From NCBI RefSeq assembly GCF_020564935.1, contig NZ_JAJCXB010000003.1:62001-126000 (forward strand): a stretch of DNA of 64,000 nt, in the 5' to 3' direction. Below, piece after piece: positions 17,742 through 26,485 of the stretch. A program made the position numbers and the translations under genes. The stretch's first letter is position 1. Every line of letters starts with the position of its first letter. Below the pieces are notes generated by a model. The model made no database searches and had not been told where the DNA came from. It worked only from the letters and a program-made list of their open reading frames with translations. Source of the stretch: Streptomyces pinistramenti. Its GTDB lineage: Bacteria; Actinomycetota; Actinomycetes; Streptomycetales; Streptomycetaceae.

Positions 17742-18259
17742 GCCAGGGACGCAATCCCGTCGACGTACTGCTGCGGCGGCTCGACCCCGACGTACCCGTC
17801 CCCTCGTACGGGCACCCAGGCGACGCCGGGGTCGACCTGGTGACCCGTGAGGCCGCCGAACTCGCGCCGGGCGAGCGCACGGTGCTGCCCACCGGTGTGT
17901 CGATCGCGCTGCCCGACGGCTACGCCGCCTTCGTGCACCCGCGTTCCGGCCTCGCCGCCCGCTGCGGACTGGCGTTGGTGAATGCCCCTGGGACGGTGGA
18001 TGCCGGGTACCGTGGGGAGATCAAGGTGATCGTGGTCAATCTGGATCCGCGCGAGAGCGTGCGGTTCGAGAGGTTCGACCGGATCGCCCAATTGGTCGTC
18101 CAGCAGGTCGAGAAGGTGCGCTTCCACGAGGTGGCGGAACTTCCCGGCTCGGCGCGGGCCGAGGGGGGATTCGGATCCACCGGCGGCCATGCGGCGGTGG
18201 GCGGCTCCACGGGCGGGAATGGCTACGCATCGGTCGGTGCCGACCGGGAAGGACAGTGA
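17738..18259 (+). CDS. dut: dUTP diphosphatase
   Basis: This 173-residue trimeric dUTPase converts dUTP to dUMP and PPi, protecting DNA from uracil and feeding dTMP synthesis. All five motifs are visible in order: HPGDAGVDL (1), PRSGLAAR (2), APGTVDAGYRGEIKV (3), RFDRIAQLVV (4) and the C-terminal RAEGGFGSTGG (5). A glycine/serine-rich tail of about 25 residues follows motif 5. It begins inside the thioesterase stop (GTGA overlap) and ends one base before the DUF3710 start. Confidence 0.95.
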   Translation: MSQGRNPVDVLLRRLDPDVPVPSYGHPGDAGVDLVTREAAELAPGERTVLPTGVSIALPDGYAAFVHPRSGLAARCGLALVNAPGTVDAGYRGEIKVIVVNLDPRESVRFERFDRIAQLVVQQVEKVRFHEVAELPGSARAEGGFGSTGGHAAVGGSTGGNGYASVGADREGQ

Positions 18260-18260
18260 C

Positions 18261-19034
18261 GTGTTCGGACGTCGCAAGAAGAACGAGGCTGCGCACGAGC
18301 CGGCGGAGGACACGGAGCTCGCCGACGAGGCGGCGGTGAGCGACGAGGCCGACGGGGAAGAGGCGGCTGACGGCCGGCGGCTCACCCTGCCGCCCGCGCC
18401 GCGTCCCGACGGGCCCTGGGACGCGTCGGAGGTCAAGGACCCCGCCGAGGGCCGGGTCGACCTCGGCGGCCTGTTCGTGCCCGGCGTCGAGGGCATGGAG
18501 CTGCGGGTGGAGGTCGCCGGTGACGCGATCGTCGCCGCGACCGTCGTGCTGCAGGACAGCGCCGTGCAGCTGCAGGCGTTCGCCGCCCCCAAGAACGAGG
18601 GGATCTGGGGCGAGGTCCGCGAGGAGATCGCCTCCGGCATCACTCAGCAGGGCGGCGTCATCGACGAGGTCGAGGGCCCCCTCGGGTGGGAACTGCGCGC
18701 CCAGGTGCCCGTACAGCTCCCGGACGGGACGAACGGCGTGCAGGTCGTGCGCTTCGTCGGCGTCGACGGGCCGCGGTGGTTCCTGCGCGGTGTCATCTCC
18801 GGGCAGGGCGCGGTGCAGCCGCAGGCCGCCGGGGTGCTGGAGCACATCTTCCTGGACACCGTCGTGATCCGCGGTGACGCCCCGATGGCGCCGCGCGACC
18901 CGATCGTCCTGAAGCTGCCGGACGACGCGCAGATGGTGCCCGACGGCGTGCAGCAGGAGCCGGCCGAGGGGTCGCGCTTCGGCGGCGGCGTCGATCGTCT
19001 GGAGCGCGGGCCGGAGACCACCGAGATCCGCTGA
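18261..19034 (+). CDS. DUF3710 domain protein
   Basis: This 257-residue protein begins FGRRKK and an acidic low-complexity stretch (to about residue 40), then carries the DUF3710 domain (about 55-225) with DLGGLFVPGVEGMELRVEV and PRWFLRGVISGQGA. The family is actinobacterial, sits next to dut in mycobacteria too, and has no known activity. GTG 18261 starts directly after the dut stop, so it belongs to the same transcript. A strong terminator follows 83 bases after the stop. Confidence 0.85.
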   Translation: MFGRRKKNEAAHEPAEDTELADEAAVSDEADGEEAADGRRLTLPPAPRPDGPWDASEVKDPAEGRVDLGGLFVPGVEGMELRVEVAGDAIVAATVVLQDSAVQLQAFAAPKNEGIWGEVREEIASGITQQGGVIDEVEGPLGWELRAQVPVQLPDGTNGVQVVRFVGVDGPRWFLRGVISGQGAVQPQAAGVLEHIFLDTVVIRGDAPMAPRDPIVLKLPDDAQMVPDGVQQEPAEGSRFGGGVDRLERGPETTEIR

Positions 19035-19116
19035 GCGGGGCCGCCGAGCGGGATCTGCCGGCCGGCGCGGAGCGCCTGGAGCCGCGGGTTCCGGAAGCGC
19101 CCGCCTCTCACACGGT

Positions 19117-19158
19117 CACAGGGGCCGTACTCCCCACACAGGGAGTACGGCCCCTGTG
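19117..19158. terminator. Strong terminator hairpin after DUF3710 gene
   Basis: A perfect 18-bp stem (19117-19134 with 19141-19158) and a 6-nt CACACA loop. It isolates the dut transcript from the kdp operon. Confidence 0.8.
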
Positions 19159-19295
19159 CTGTCCGCACCTCTTCGTATCGGCTTGATTTCCCCCTGCCAA
19201 AGCGGTCCGCGCGCCGTCCCCATGCCGCTGTGAGCCCCCTGTGCGCGGGCGTCCGCTGCGCTGTCGGTGCAGGTGGGAGCGGGGGCGTAGAGAAA

Positions 19296-19350
19296 GCGTC
19301 AAGGGAAGGCCGCGCGCCGTATGGGAGGCGTCAACGGCGGTCGTGCGCCG
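19296..19350 (+). repeat. Imperfect direct repeat upstream of kdp, possible regulator sites
   Basis: Copies at 19296-19319 and 19328-19350 share GCGTCAA, a GG-rich middle and GCGCCG, with a 32-base period (about three DNA turns). They lie 55-110 bases before the first kdp-linked gene. Response regulators such as KdpE often bind direct repeats, so KdpE sites are plausible, but this is inference. Confidence 0.35.
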
Positions 19351-19404
19351 ACGCCGCGGCGGTTTGCTCTAGGGGTCCGATCCCGCCGTTCCTAGGAGCA
19401 CACG

Positions 19405-19488
19405 ATGGCCGACGTGGCCTTCGTCGTCGTCACGATCGCGGTCTTCGCGTTGGTGGCTCTCGTCGCCAAGGGGGTGACGAAGCTGTGA
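19405..19488 (+). CDS. 27-residue single-helix membrane peptide ahead of kdpF
   Basis: The frame encodes M-A-D-V-A-F followed by an uninterrupted hydrophobic stretch and a basic end, AKGVTKL. This is one transmembrane helix with a positive cytoplasmic tail. CTAGGAG at 19392-19398 is well spaced from ATG 19405. The stop TGA (19486-19488) overlaps the kdpF GTG (19485) in the same GTGA arrangement used by the rest of the operon. That argues for real translation and coupling. It may be an extra small subunit or regulator of KdpFABC; no homologous function is known to me. Confidence 0.65.
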   Translation: MADVAFVVVTIAVFALVALVAKGVTKL

Positions 19489-19574
19489 CCGTGGAAAACA
19501 TCGTCGGCCTGATAGTGGCCGTCGCCCTGCTCGGCTATCTGGTTCTCGCCCTCGTCTTCCCGGAGAGGTTCTGA
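19485..19574 (+). CDS. kdpF: KdpF, small subunit of the potassium ATPase
   Basis: This 29-residue peptide starts [20 protein letters not shown] and ends FPERF. It is a single membrane helix typical of KdpF, which stabilises the KdpABC complex in the membrane and fills a lipid-like site near KdpA. The GTG at 19485 lies inside the stop of the preceding peptide, and kdpA starts seven bases after its stop. Length equals that of known KdpF proteins (about 29 aa). Confidence 0.88.
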   Translation: MTVENIVGLIVAVALLGYLVLALVFPERF

Positions 19575-19581
19575 GCACCGC

Positions 19582-21297
19582 ATGAGCCCCGTTCTTGCCG
19601 GCGTGCTCCAGCTGACAGCGCTCATAGCCGCGCTGGCCCTGGTGTACCGCCCTCTCGGCGACCACATGGCCGCCGTCTACAGCTCCCCGAAACATCTGCG
19701 CGTCGAGAAGGTGATCTACCGCTGCATAGGCGCCGACCCGAACGCCGGGATGCGCTGGCCTGCTTACCTGCGGTCGGTGCTGGCGTTCTCCGCTGCGGGC
19801 ATGCTCTTCCTCTACCTGCTGCAGCGCCTCCAGGGCAGCCTGCCGCTGTCACTCGGCTTCACATCGATCAGCCCGGACCAGGCGTTCAACACCGCGGCGT
19901 CCTTCGTCGCCAACACCAACTGGCAGTCCTACAGCGGCGAACAGGCCATGGGCCACGTCGTGCAGACCGCCGGCCTCGCGGTGCAGAACTTCGTGTCGGC
20001 CGCCACCGGTATGGCCGTCGCCGTCGCCCTGATCCGCGGCTTCGCCGGAGTCCGGGCGCGCGCCCGGGGCGGTGCGGCGGACGCCGACGGACGCACCGGT
20101 GACCTCGGCAACTTCTGGACCGACCTGGTGCGCGGCGTCACCCGCGTGCTCGTACCGATCGCCGTCATCGGCGCGATCGTGCTCGTCGCATGCGGCGCCA
20201 TCCAGAACTTCTCCGGCATCCACGGGCTCGGACAGTTCATGGGAGGCACCCAGCAGACCAACGGCGGCGCGGTGGCCTCCCAGGAAGTCATCAAGGAACT
20301 CGGCACCAACGGAGGCGGCTACTTCAACGCCAACTCCGCCCACCCGTTCGAGAACCCCAACGGCTTCACCAACCTCTTCGAAATCTTCCTGATCCTCGTC
20401 ATCCCCTTCTCGCTGACCCGCACATTCGGCCGGCTCATCGGGAACCTCCGGCAGGGCTACGCCATCCTGGCCGCGATGGGCATCATCTGGCTCGGTTTCA
20501 CCGCGCTGATGATGTGGACCGAGTTCGCGCACGGCGGCCCGGCCCTGCAGGCCGCGGGCGCAGCCATGGAGGGCAAGGAAAACCGCTTCGGCATCGGCGG
20601 TTCGGCGATCTTCTCGGTCGCCACCACCCTCACATCCACCGGTGCCGTCGACTCCTTCCACTCCTCGTTCACCGCGTTCGGCGGCGGCATCCAGCTGCTC
20701 GGCATGATGCTCGGTGAAATCGCCCCCGGCGGCGTCGGATCCGGCCTCTACGGCATGCTCATCATGGCGATCATCGCGGTGTTCATCGCCGGCCTGATGG
20801 TCGGCAGGACACCCGAGTACCTCGGCAAGAAGATCGGCACCCGCGAAATCAAACTCGCCGCGTGCTACCTCCTGGTCACCCCCACCCTGGTACTCGGCTT
20901 CACCGCCGCCTCGATGGTGCTGCCCGACGCCCTGGGCTCGATCCTCAACACCAAGGCGCTGGGCGCAGGACCGCACGGATTCTCCGAAGTCCTCTACGCC
21001 TTCACCTCCGGAGCCAACAACAACGGCTCCGCGTTCGGCGGGCTCAACGCCAACACCCCCTGGTACAACACCACGATCGGCCTCGCCATGCTGCTCGGCC
21101 GCTTCCTGCCGATGGTGTTCGTCCTGGCGCTCGCCGGCTCGCTCGCCGGGCAGCAGCCCGTGCCCGAGACGGCCGGCACCCTCCGTACCGAGAAGCCGCT
21201 CTTCGCGGGGCTGCTCGTCGGCACGATCTTGATCATCAGCGGTCTGACCTACTTCCCCGCACTGGCCCTCGGGCCGCTCGCCGAGGGGCTGTCATGA
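19582..21297 (+). CDS. kdpA: KdpA, potassium-binding channel-like subunit
   Basis: This 571-residue integral membrane protein (about ten helices) selects and admits K+ for the KdpFABC P-type ATPase. The four filter-type loops are recognisable: [10 protein letters not shown] (about residue 112), [18 protein letters not shown] (about 247), the [18 protein letters not shown] region (about 373) and [13 protein letters not shown] (about 475). Full length for the family. The stop overlaps the kdpB start (ATGA). Confidence 0.96.
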   Translation: MSPVLAGVLQLTALIAALALVYRPLGDHMAAVYSSPKHLRVEKVIYRCIGADPNAGMRWPAYLRSVLAFSAAGMLFLYLLQRLQGSLPLSLGFTSISPDQAFNTAASFVANTNWQSYSGEQAMGHVVQTAGLAVQNFVSAATGMAVAVALIRGFAGVRARARGGAADADGRTGDLGNFWTDLVRGVTRVLVPIAVIGAIVLVACGAIQNFSGIHGLGQFMGGTQQTNGGAVASQEVIKELGTNGGGYFNANSAHPFENPNGFTNLFEIFLILVIPFSLTRTFGRLIGNLRQGYAILAAMGIIWLGFTALMMWTEFAHGGPALQAAGAAMEGKENRFGIGGSAIFSVATTLTSTGAVDSFHSSFTAFGGGIQLLGMMLGEIAPGGVGSGLYGMLIMAIIAVFIAGLMVGRTPEYLGKKIGTREIKLAACYLLVTPTLVLGFTAASMVLPDALGSILNTKALGAGPHGFSEVLYAFTSGANNNGSAFGGLNANTPWYNTTIGLAMLLGRFLPMVFVLALAGSLAGQQPVPETAGTLRTEKPLFAGLLVGTILIISGLTYFPALALGPLAEGLS

Positions 21298-23429
21298 CCG
21301 CACCCGTGAAACCGGAGGAGCCCGGCTCCATGTCCACCGCAACCCCGACCCGCGCCCCGCACGAGGACGTCTCCGGCGGAAACCGGCCAGGCGGCGGCCC
21401 CGTGGGCGGCGGCCTGTTCGACCCCCGGCAACTGATCGCCTCCCTCCCGGACGCCCTGCGCAAGCTCGACCCGCGGGTGATGATCAGCTCGCCGGTGATG
21501 TTCGTCGTCGAGGTCGGCGCCCTGCTGACCACCATCTTCGCCTGCCTGGCACCTACGGACGGCTTCGGCTGGGCCATCGCCGCCTGGCTCTGGCTCACCG
21601 TGATCTTCGCGAACCTCGCCGAAGCGGTGGCCGAAGGACGCGGCAAGGCGCAGGCCGACACACTGCGCAAGGCCAAGACCGACACCGTGGCCCGCCGGCT
21701 GAACGGCACGGCGGAGGAATCGGTGCCCGGCACCGACCTGGGCATCGGTGACCTCGTCGTCTGCGAGGCCGGCGACATCATCCCGGGCGACGGTGACGTC
21801 GTCGAAGGTGTCGCATCGGTCGACGAATCCGCCATCACGGGCGAGTCCGCGCCGGTCATCCGCGAATCCGGCGGTGACCGCTCCGCGGTGACCGGCGGTA
21901 CGAAGGTGCTGTCCGACCGGGTTGTCATCAAGATCACGACGAAGCCCGGCGAGACCTTCATCGACCGGATGATCAACCTCGTCGAGGGTGCCGCACGGCA
22001 GAAGACCCCCAACGAGATCGCGCTCAACATCCTCCTCGCGTCCCTCACCATCATCTTCCTGCTCGCGGTCGTCACCCTGCAGCCGTTCGCCGTCTACGCG
22101 GGTGCGCGACAGTCGATGACCGTGCTGCTGGCCCTGCTGGTGTGCCTCATCCCGACGACGATCGGTGCGCTGCTGTCGGCCATCGGCATCGCGGGAATGG
22201 ACCGCCTCGTGCAGCGCAACGTGCTGGCGATGTCGGGCCGGGCCGTCGAAGCAGCGGGTGACATATCGACATTGCTGCTCGACAAGACCGGCACCATCAC
22301 CCTCGGCAACCGTCAGGCCGCCGAGTTCGTGCCGGTACGCGGAGCGACAGCCGCCGAGGTCGCGGACGCCGCCCAGCTGTCCTCACTCGCCGACGAGACA
22401 CCCGAAGGCCGCTCGGTCGTCGTCCTCGCCAAGGAGGCATACGGACTGCGCGAGCGACACCAGGGCGAGCTGGTGGACGCCGAGTGGGTGCCGTTCACCG
22501 CACAGACCCGGATGTCCGGGGTGGACGTGGACGGCCGCAAGGTCCGCAAGGGCGCGACCGGTTCGGTCATCGCCTGGGTCCAGGAGCGCGGCGGCACCGT
22601 CGCCGACGACGCGGCCCAGCTCACCGACACCATCTCGCAAGCCGGCGGCACCCCGTTGCTGGTCGCCGTGGAGGATGAGAACGGCGCACGGGTGCTGGGC
22701 GTCATCCACCTCAAGGACGTCGTCAAGGAGGGCATGCGCGAACGGTTCGGCGCCCTGCGTTCCATGGGCATCAAGACCGTCATGATCACCGGCGACAACC
22801 CGCTGACGGCCAAGGCCATCGCCGATGAGGCGGGTGTCGACGACTTCCTCGCGGAGGCCACACCCGAGGACAAGATGGCGCTCATCAAGCGGGAGCAGGC
22901 CGGCGGCAAGCTTGTCGCGATGACCGGCGACGGCACCAACGACGCACCCGCGCTCGCCCAGGCGGACGTCGGCGTGGCCATGAACACCGGCACCTCGGCC
23001 GCCAAGGAGGCCGGGAACATGGTGGACCTGGACTCCAACCCGACCAAGCTCATCGAGATCGTCGAGATCGGCAAGCAACTCCTCATCACCCGGGGCGCGC
23101 TGACGACCTTCTCGATCGCCAACGACGTCGCGAAGTACTTCGCGATCATCCCGGCGATGTTCGCGGCCGCCTACCCGGGCCTCGACACCCTCAACATCAT
23201 GCGGCTGTCCGGACCGCACTCCGCGATCCTCTCGGCGATCATTTTCAACGCCCTGATCATCATCGCGCTGGTGCCGCTGGCCCTCAAGGGAGTGCGCTAC
23301 CGGCCGGTCAGCGCCGACCGGATGCTCCGCCGCAACCTGGCCGTCTACGGAATCGGCGGCCTCATCGCACCGTTCATCGGCATCAAGGCCATCGACCTGC
23401 TGCTCTCCCTCATCCCCGGAATCGGGTGA
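21294..23429 (+). CDS. kdpB: KdpB, catalytic P-type ATPase subunit
   Basis: This 711-residue P-type ATPase drives high-affinity K+ uptake with ATP. The actuator loop TGES lies near residue 182, and the phosphorylated aspartate is D330 in [11 protein letters not shown]. The P-domain hinge [22 protein letters not shown] is near residue 543, and membrane helices occur near both ends. The N-terminus carries about 45 extra glycine/proline-rich residues compared with E. coli KdpB. ATG 21294 overlaps the kdpA stop; the stop overlaps kdpC (GTGA). Confidence 0.96.
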   Translation: MTAPVKPEEPGSMSTATPTRAPHEDVSGGNRPGGGPVGGGLFDPRQLIASLPDALRKLDPRVMISSPVMFVVEVGALLTTIFACLAPTDGFGWAIAAWLWLTVIFANLAEAVAEGRGKAQADTLRKAKTDTVARRLNGTAEESVPGTDLGIGDLVVCEAGDIIPGDGDVVEGVASVDESAITGESAPVIRESGGDRSAVTGGTKVLSDRVVIKITTKPGETFIDRMINLVEGAARQKTPNEIALNILLASLTIIFLLAVVTLQPFAVYAGARQSMTVLLALLVCLIPTTIGALLSAIGIAGMDRLVQRNVLAMSGRAVEAAGDISTLLLDKTGTITLGNRQAAEFVPVRGATAAEVADAAQLSSLADETPEGRSVVVLAKEAYGLRERHQGELVDAEWVPFTAQTRMSGVDVDGRKVRKGATGSVIAWVQERGGTVADDAAQLTDTISQAGGTPLLVAVEDENGARVLGVIHLKDVVKEGMRERFGALRSMGIKTVMITGDNPLTAKAIADEAGVDDFLAEATPEDKMALIKREQAGGKLVAMTGDGTNDAPALAQADVGVAMNTGTSAAKEAGNMVDLDSNPTKLIEIVEIGKQLLITRGALTTFSIANDVAKYFAIIPAMFAAAYPGLDTLNIMRLSGPHSAILSAIIFNALIIIALVPLALKGVRYRPVSADRMLRRNLAVYGIGGLIAPFIGIKAIDLLLSLIPGIG

Positions 23430-24097
23430 CCGTCGTGAACAACTCCGTACGCAACACCGCACGGTTGGCGGCCGCGGGCCTACGCGCCCTGCTTGTCCTG
23501 ACCGTCATCTGCGGGGTGCTCTACCCCCTGGCCGTCACCGGGGTGGCCCAGGCTGCCTTCTCCGAGAAGGCCAACGGGTCCGAGGTGCGCTCCGAGGGCA
23601 AGGTCGTCGGCTCGTCACTGCTCGGCCAGCGCTACGACAAGGGCCACGACAAGCACGGCAATCCGGTGCCGGACCTCAAGTTCTTCCAGCCGCGGCCCTC
23701 GGCAGGGCTGGGCAGCAACAAGGACAACGGCGTCAACACCCGCTACGACCTCCAGGTCTCCGGCGCCACGAACCTGGCCGCCAGCAACACCGACCTGATC
23801 AAAGCGGTCAAGGAACGCAAGCACTGGGTCTCGGTGACCTACGGAGTGCCGGAGGCGAAGGTGCCGGCGGACGCCGTCACGTCGTCCGGTTCCGGACTCG
23901 ACCCGGATGTCTCCCCGGCGTACGCGCAGCTGCAGGTGGACCGTGTCGCCAAGGAAAACCACCTCGACAAGGCGGCGGTACGCCGGCTGGTGACCGGCCA
24001 CACCACGGGACGCGTCCTGGGCTTCATGGGAGAACCGCGCGTCAACGTCCTGGAGTTGAACACCGCCCTGAGGGAGATGGTGCAGCAGAAGGGATGA
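23426..24097 (+). CDS. kdpC: KdpC, accessory subunit of the potassium ATPase
   Basis: This 223-residue subunit has one N-terminal membrane helix (about residues 12-35, [21 protein letters not shown]) and a periplasm-facing-type domain with [38 protein letters not shown] and NVLELN near the end, all KdpC hallmarks. KdpC holds the complex together and affects its ATP affinity. Start GTG 23426 lies within the kdpB stop. It is the last gene of the kdpFABC run; kdpDE lie 3.5 kb downstream. Confidence 0.93.
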   Translation: MTVVNNSVRNTARLAAAGLRALLVLTVICGVLYPLAVTGVAQAAFSEKANGSEVRSEGKVVGSSLLGQRYDKGHDKHGNPVPDLKFFQPRPSAGLGSNKDNGVNTRYDLQVSGATNLAASNTDLIKAVKERKHWVSVTYGVPEAKVPADAVTSSGSGLDPDVSPAYAQLQVDRVAKENHLDKAAVRRLVTGHTTGRVLGFMGEPRVNVLELNTALREMVQQKG

Positions 24098-24662
24098 CCG
24101 GCCCGCGCCGTGACATGTCGCCTGCGCGTCAGCCGACTGTCGCCTTCGCGTGGTGACGCGACCGGCGGTGAGGGGTGACTTCCCCTGCGGAATGTTGACG
24201 TCGGGGATTGACGCTGCGGTGGCTTGCGCCTGGGTGCGCGGGCCACCGCAGGCGTTTGTGGCAGGGCTGCTGGTCCCGGGCGAGGATCGTTCGCCTGGCC
24301 GTCGGCACCGTTGACCGGGCCGAGGTCACCTTCCGCGTCTGGATACCTGCGTGCCTCGGCGGCGGCCGGATCGCGTGACCTCTCCGTCGGCCGGGGGCGG
24401 GGTGCTCATCCGCGTCGGCAGGCCGTGCCGATGTGGCTGTGCCGGGCGGAAATCGATCTGGATCCATGAGTTATCCACAGGCGTTGCCTGCCGGATCGGG
24501 CCGTACGCATACTGACGCAACCGGCAGGCGACGCACGGCGATGCGGGACTGCGGGGGCCGGAGCGGAGACCGCCGGAGCGGTTGAAGGTTGGTGGCAGGG
24601 GAGGGGCGAGCGGTCGTGAGCGGGCCGCCGCGCAGGCAGCTGAGGAAGACGGGGGAGTGGGC
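24098..24662. other. Gene-free region after kdpC
   Basis: These 565 bases have no convincing coding frame. They hold a hairpin at 24214-24251 (listed) and a second, looser inverted repeat: GCGTTGCCTGCCGG (24481-24494) with CCGGCAGGCGACGC (24521-24534), one G-T pair, 26-nt loop. The second lies about 130 bases before the ABC ATPase start and could be an operator or a structured leader. Confidence 0.45.
24214..24251 (+). terminator. Possible kdpC terminator hairpin
   Basis: CTGCGGTGGC (24214-24223) pairs perfectly with GCCACCGCAG (24242-24251). The 18-nt loop itself has TGCGC/GCGCG complementarity. It lies about 115 bases after the kdpC stop. Confidence 0.4.
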
Positions 24663-25430
24663 ATGACGGACGAGCGAAGCGGTGGCGGGCAGCGGGGCGG
24701 TGACACGGCGCCGAGGGGAGTGGGGGCGGCGTTGGCTGAAGGGCTGCCGTCCGGGCCCATGGTCGTCGTCGAGGATGTGCACCGCAGCTACGGCGGCGCC
24801 GCCGGCGCCGTGCATGCGCTGCGCGGTGTCAACTGCCGCGTCCCGAGAGGGGAACTCGTCGCCCTGCGAGGCAGGTCGGGCTCCGGCAAGACCACGCTCC
24901 TCAACCTCGTCGGTGGCCTGGACACCCCCGATTCCGGACGGATCACGGTCGACGGGACGTGCCTGGCGGACCTCGACGAGAGCGGCGTCCTGGCGATGCG
25001 GCGCGACCGCATCGGGTTCGTCTTCCAGTCCTTCGGGCTGATACCGATTCTCAGCGCTGCCGAGAACGTCGGGGTGCCCTTGCGTCTGAACAAAGTGGCG
25101 CCGCGAGAGCGGGAGGAACGCGTCGCCCTGCTGCTCTCGCTGGTCGGGCTCGCCGATCACACGGAACAGCGACCCGGCGAATTGTCCGGTGGGCAGCAGC
25201 AACGGGTCGCCATCGCCCGCGCGCTCGCCAACCGCCCCGCCCTGCTCATAGCGGACGAGCCCACCGGACAGCTGGACGCCGAGACGGGGCGCGAGGTGAT
25301 GGAGTTGCTGCGTGCGGTCGTTCGTAGTGAGGGCGTCACGGCGCTGGTCGCTACCCATGACCCCAACCTCATCGTTCTCGCCGACCGTGTCCTGGAACTG
25401 AGCGATGGGCTGATCACGGAGGCGGGGTGA
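24663..25430 (+). CDS. ABC transporter ATP-binding protein (MacB/LolD type), orphan
   Basis: This 255-residue nucleotide-binding subunit belongs to the MacB/LolD family that works with FtsX-like permeases in export or mechanotransmission. Walker A is RGRSGSGKTTLLN (about residues 75-87), the Q-loop is FVFQSFGLIP, the signature is LSGGQQQRVAIARAL, Walker B is ALLIADEPTGQLD, and the H-loop is ATHD. A 35-residue glycine-rich leader precedes the domain; ATG 24663 is used. No permease gene lies on either side, which is unusual. The last 26 bases of the gene are repeated just after it. Confidence 0.88.
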   Translation: MTDERSGGGQRGGDTAPRGVGAALAEGLPSGPMVVVEDVHRSYGGAAGAVHALRGVNCRVPRGELVALRGRSGSGKTTLLNLVGGLDTPDSGRITVDGTCLADLDESGVLAMRRDRIGFVFQSFGLIPILSAAENVGVPLRLNKVAPREREERVALLLSLVGLADHTEQRPGELSGGQQQRVAIARALANRPALLIADEPTGQLDAETGREVMELLRAVVRSEGVTALVATHDPNLIVLADRVLELSDGLITEAG

Positions 25431-25468
25431 TCGCGGGAGAGTATGGGCTGATCACGGAGGCGGGGTGA
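25405..25468 (+). repeat. Duplication of the 3' end of the ABC ATPase gene
   Basis: The last 26 bases of the gene (25405-25430, ending in its TGA) are repeated exactly at 25443-25468, a 38-base period. The second copy is outside the gene. It looks like a recent tandem duplication or slippage event. Confidence 0.8.
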
Positions 25469-25478
25469 GGGAGGGAGA

Positions 25479-25507
25479 GGGGGGGGGGGGGGGGGCCCCT
25501 CCCCCCC
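25479..25507. repeat. Run of 17 G followed by C-rich tract
   Basis: Seventeen consecutive G (25479-25495) run directly into CCCCT and then seven C (25501-25507). The tract can fold on itself and is a likely site of polymerase slippage or of sequencing error. It may also act as the terminator of the ABC ATPase gene. Confidence 0.6.
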
Positions 25508-25599
25508 GTGGGCCGTAGGGGCGCTGGTTGTCGGGGAGAATGAGGGGTTCCCGGCGTGGCATGTGGCGGCGCTTGTTTTGTGGCAGGAGATGGCTCGCG

Positions 25600-26439
25600 G
25601 TGTCCGAGAAGTGTGAAGCCACTGTGCCCGGTGGGGGACGCAGCGAGGTGCAGGCGGACTGCGCGAACTGTTTCGGGCTGTGCTGTGTCGCGCTGCCCTT
25701 CGCGGCCTCGTCCGGCTTCGCGGTGGACAAGGCGGCGGGCACGCCGTGCGGGAATCTGCAGACGGACTTCCGTTGCGGCATCCACAGCAGCCTCCGCGAG
25801 CAGGGCTTCTCCGGCTGCACGGTCTTCGACTGCTTCGGCGCGGGGCAGAAGGTCTCGCAGACGACGTACGGGGGCCAGGACTGGCGGCAGGCGCCGCACA
25901 CCGCCCGCCAGATGTTCGACGTCTTTCCCGTGATGCGTCAACTCCATGAACTGCTCTGGTACTTGACCGAGGCGCTGGCGCTGCCGCAGGCCGGTTCGCT
26001 CCACGGTGAACTGCGGCGGGCGTACGACGACCTCGACGCCCTCACCCGCAGCAGCGCCGAAACGCTCATCGGGACGGACGTGGCGACGATCCGTCACGAG
26101 ATCAGCGGGCTGCTGCTGCGGACCAGCGAGTTGGTACGGGCGGAGGTGCCGGGGCGTAAGAAGAACCACCGGGGAGCCGACCTGATGGGGGCCAGGCTGC
26201 GGGGTGCGGCGTTGCGGGGCGCGAACCTCCGGGGCGCGTATCTGATCGCGGCCGACCTCAAGGGTGCCGATGTGCGGTCGGCGGATGTGATCGGGGTGGA
26301 TTTCCGGGACGCCGACCTGAGCGGAGCCGACCTCACCGGTTGCCTCTTCCTGACCCAGTCGCAGCTCAATGCCGCCAAGGGGGACGCGGCGACGAAGCTG
26401 CCGTCGGGGCTGAGCCGCCCAGGGCACTGGTCGCGGTGA
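25600..26439 (+). CDS. Cysteine-cluster plus pentapeptide-repeat protein
   Basis: This protein of about 279 residues has two parts. Residues 20-110 carry a dense cysteine set, C21-x2-C24-x3-C28-C29, followed by further cysteines in GTPCGN, FRCGIH, SGCTVFDC. This resembles YkgJ-type metal or Fe-S cluster domains. A helical linker leads to pentapeptide repeats at about 190-255 (ADLMGARLRGAALRGANLRG onward, A(D/N)LxG pattern), which form a right-handed quadrilateral beta-helix. GTG 25600 follows GGCAGGAG; an ATG at 25561 is possible. Function unknown; pentapeptide proteins can mimic DNA and protect gyrase, but nothing here proves that. Confidence 0.75.
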   Translation: MSEKCEATVPGGGRSEVQADCANCFGLCCVALPFAASSGFAVDKAAGTPCGNLQTDFRCGIHSSLREQGFSGCTVFDCFGAGQKVSQTTYGGQDWRQAPHTARQMFDVFPVMRQLHELLWYLTEALALPQAGSLHGELRRAYDDLDALTRSSAETLIGTDVATIRHEISGLLLRTSELVRAEVPGRKKNHRGADLMGARLRGAALRGANLRGAYLIAADLKGADVRSADVIGVDFRDADLSGADLTGCLFLTQSQLNAAKGDAATKLPSGLSRPGHWSR

Positions 26440-26485
26440 CCGGTGCGGTGCGGGAGACACGTGGCGCCGGGCGTCGAAGGGTCTG

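Larger units (their letters stand above)
19035..19404. other. Intergenic region ahead of the kdp operon
   Basis: This 370-base gap contains the terminator of the dut-DUF3710 transcript and then, upstream of the kdp genes, an imperfect direct repeat (listed separately). CTAGGAG at 19392-19398 serves as the ribosome-binding site of the first small gene. The kdp promoter should lie in the right half; no clear -35/-10 pair was found. Confidence 0.45.

Noticed and set aside
20862..21293. In-frame 5' extension of kdpB into kdpA
   Set aside because: The extension is out-of-frame kdpA sequence; ATG 21294 in the ATGA overlap is the natural start.
24224..24469. 81-codon frame after kdpC
   Set aside because: No start signal or protein-like composition; overlaps a hairpin.
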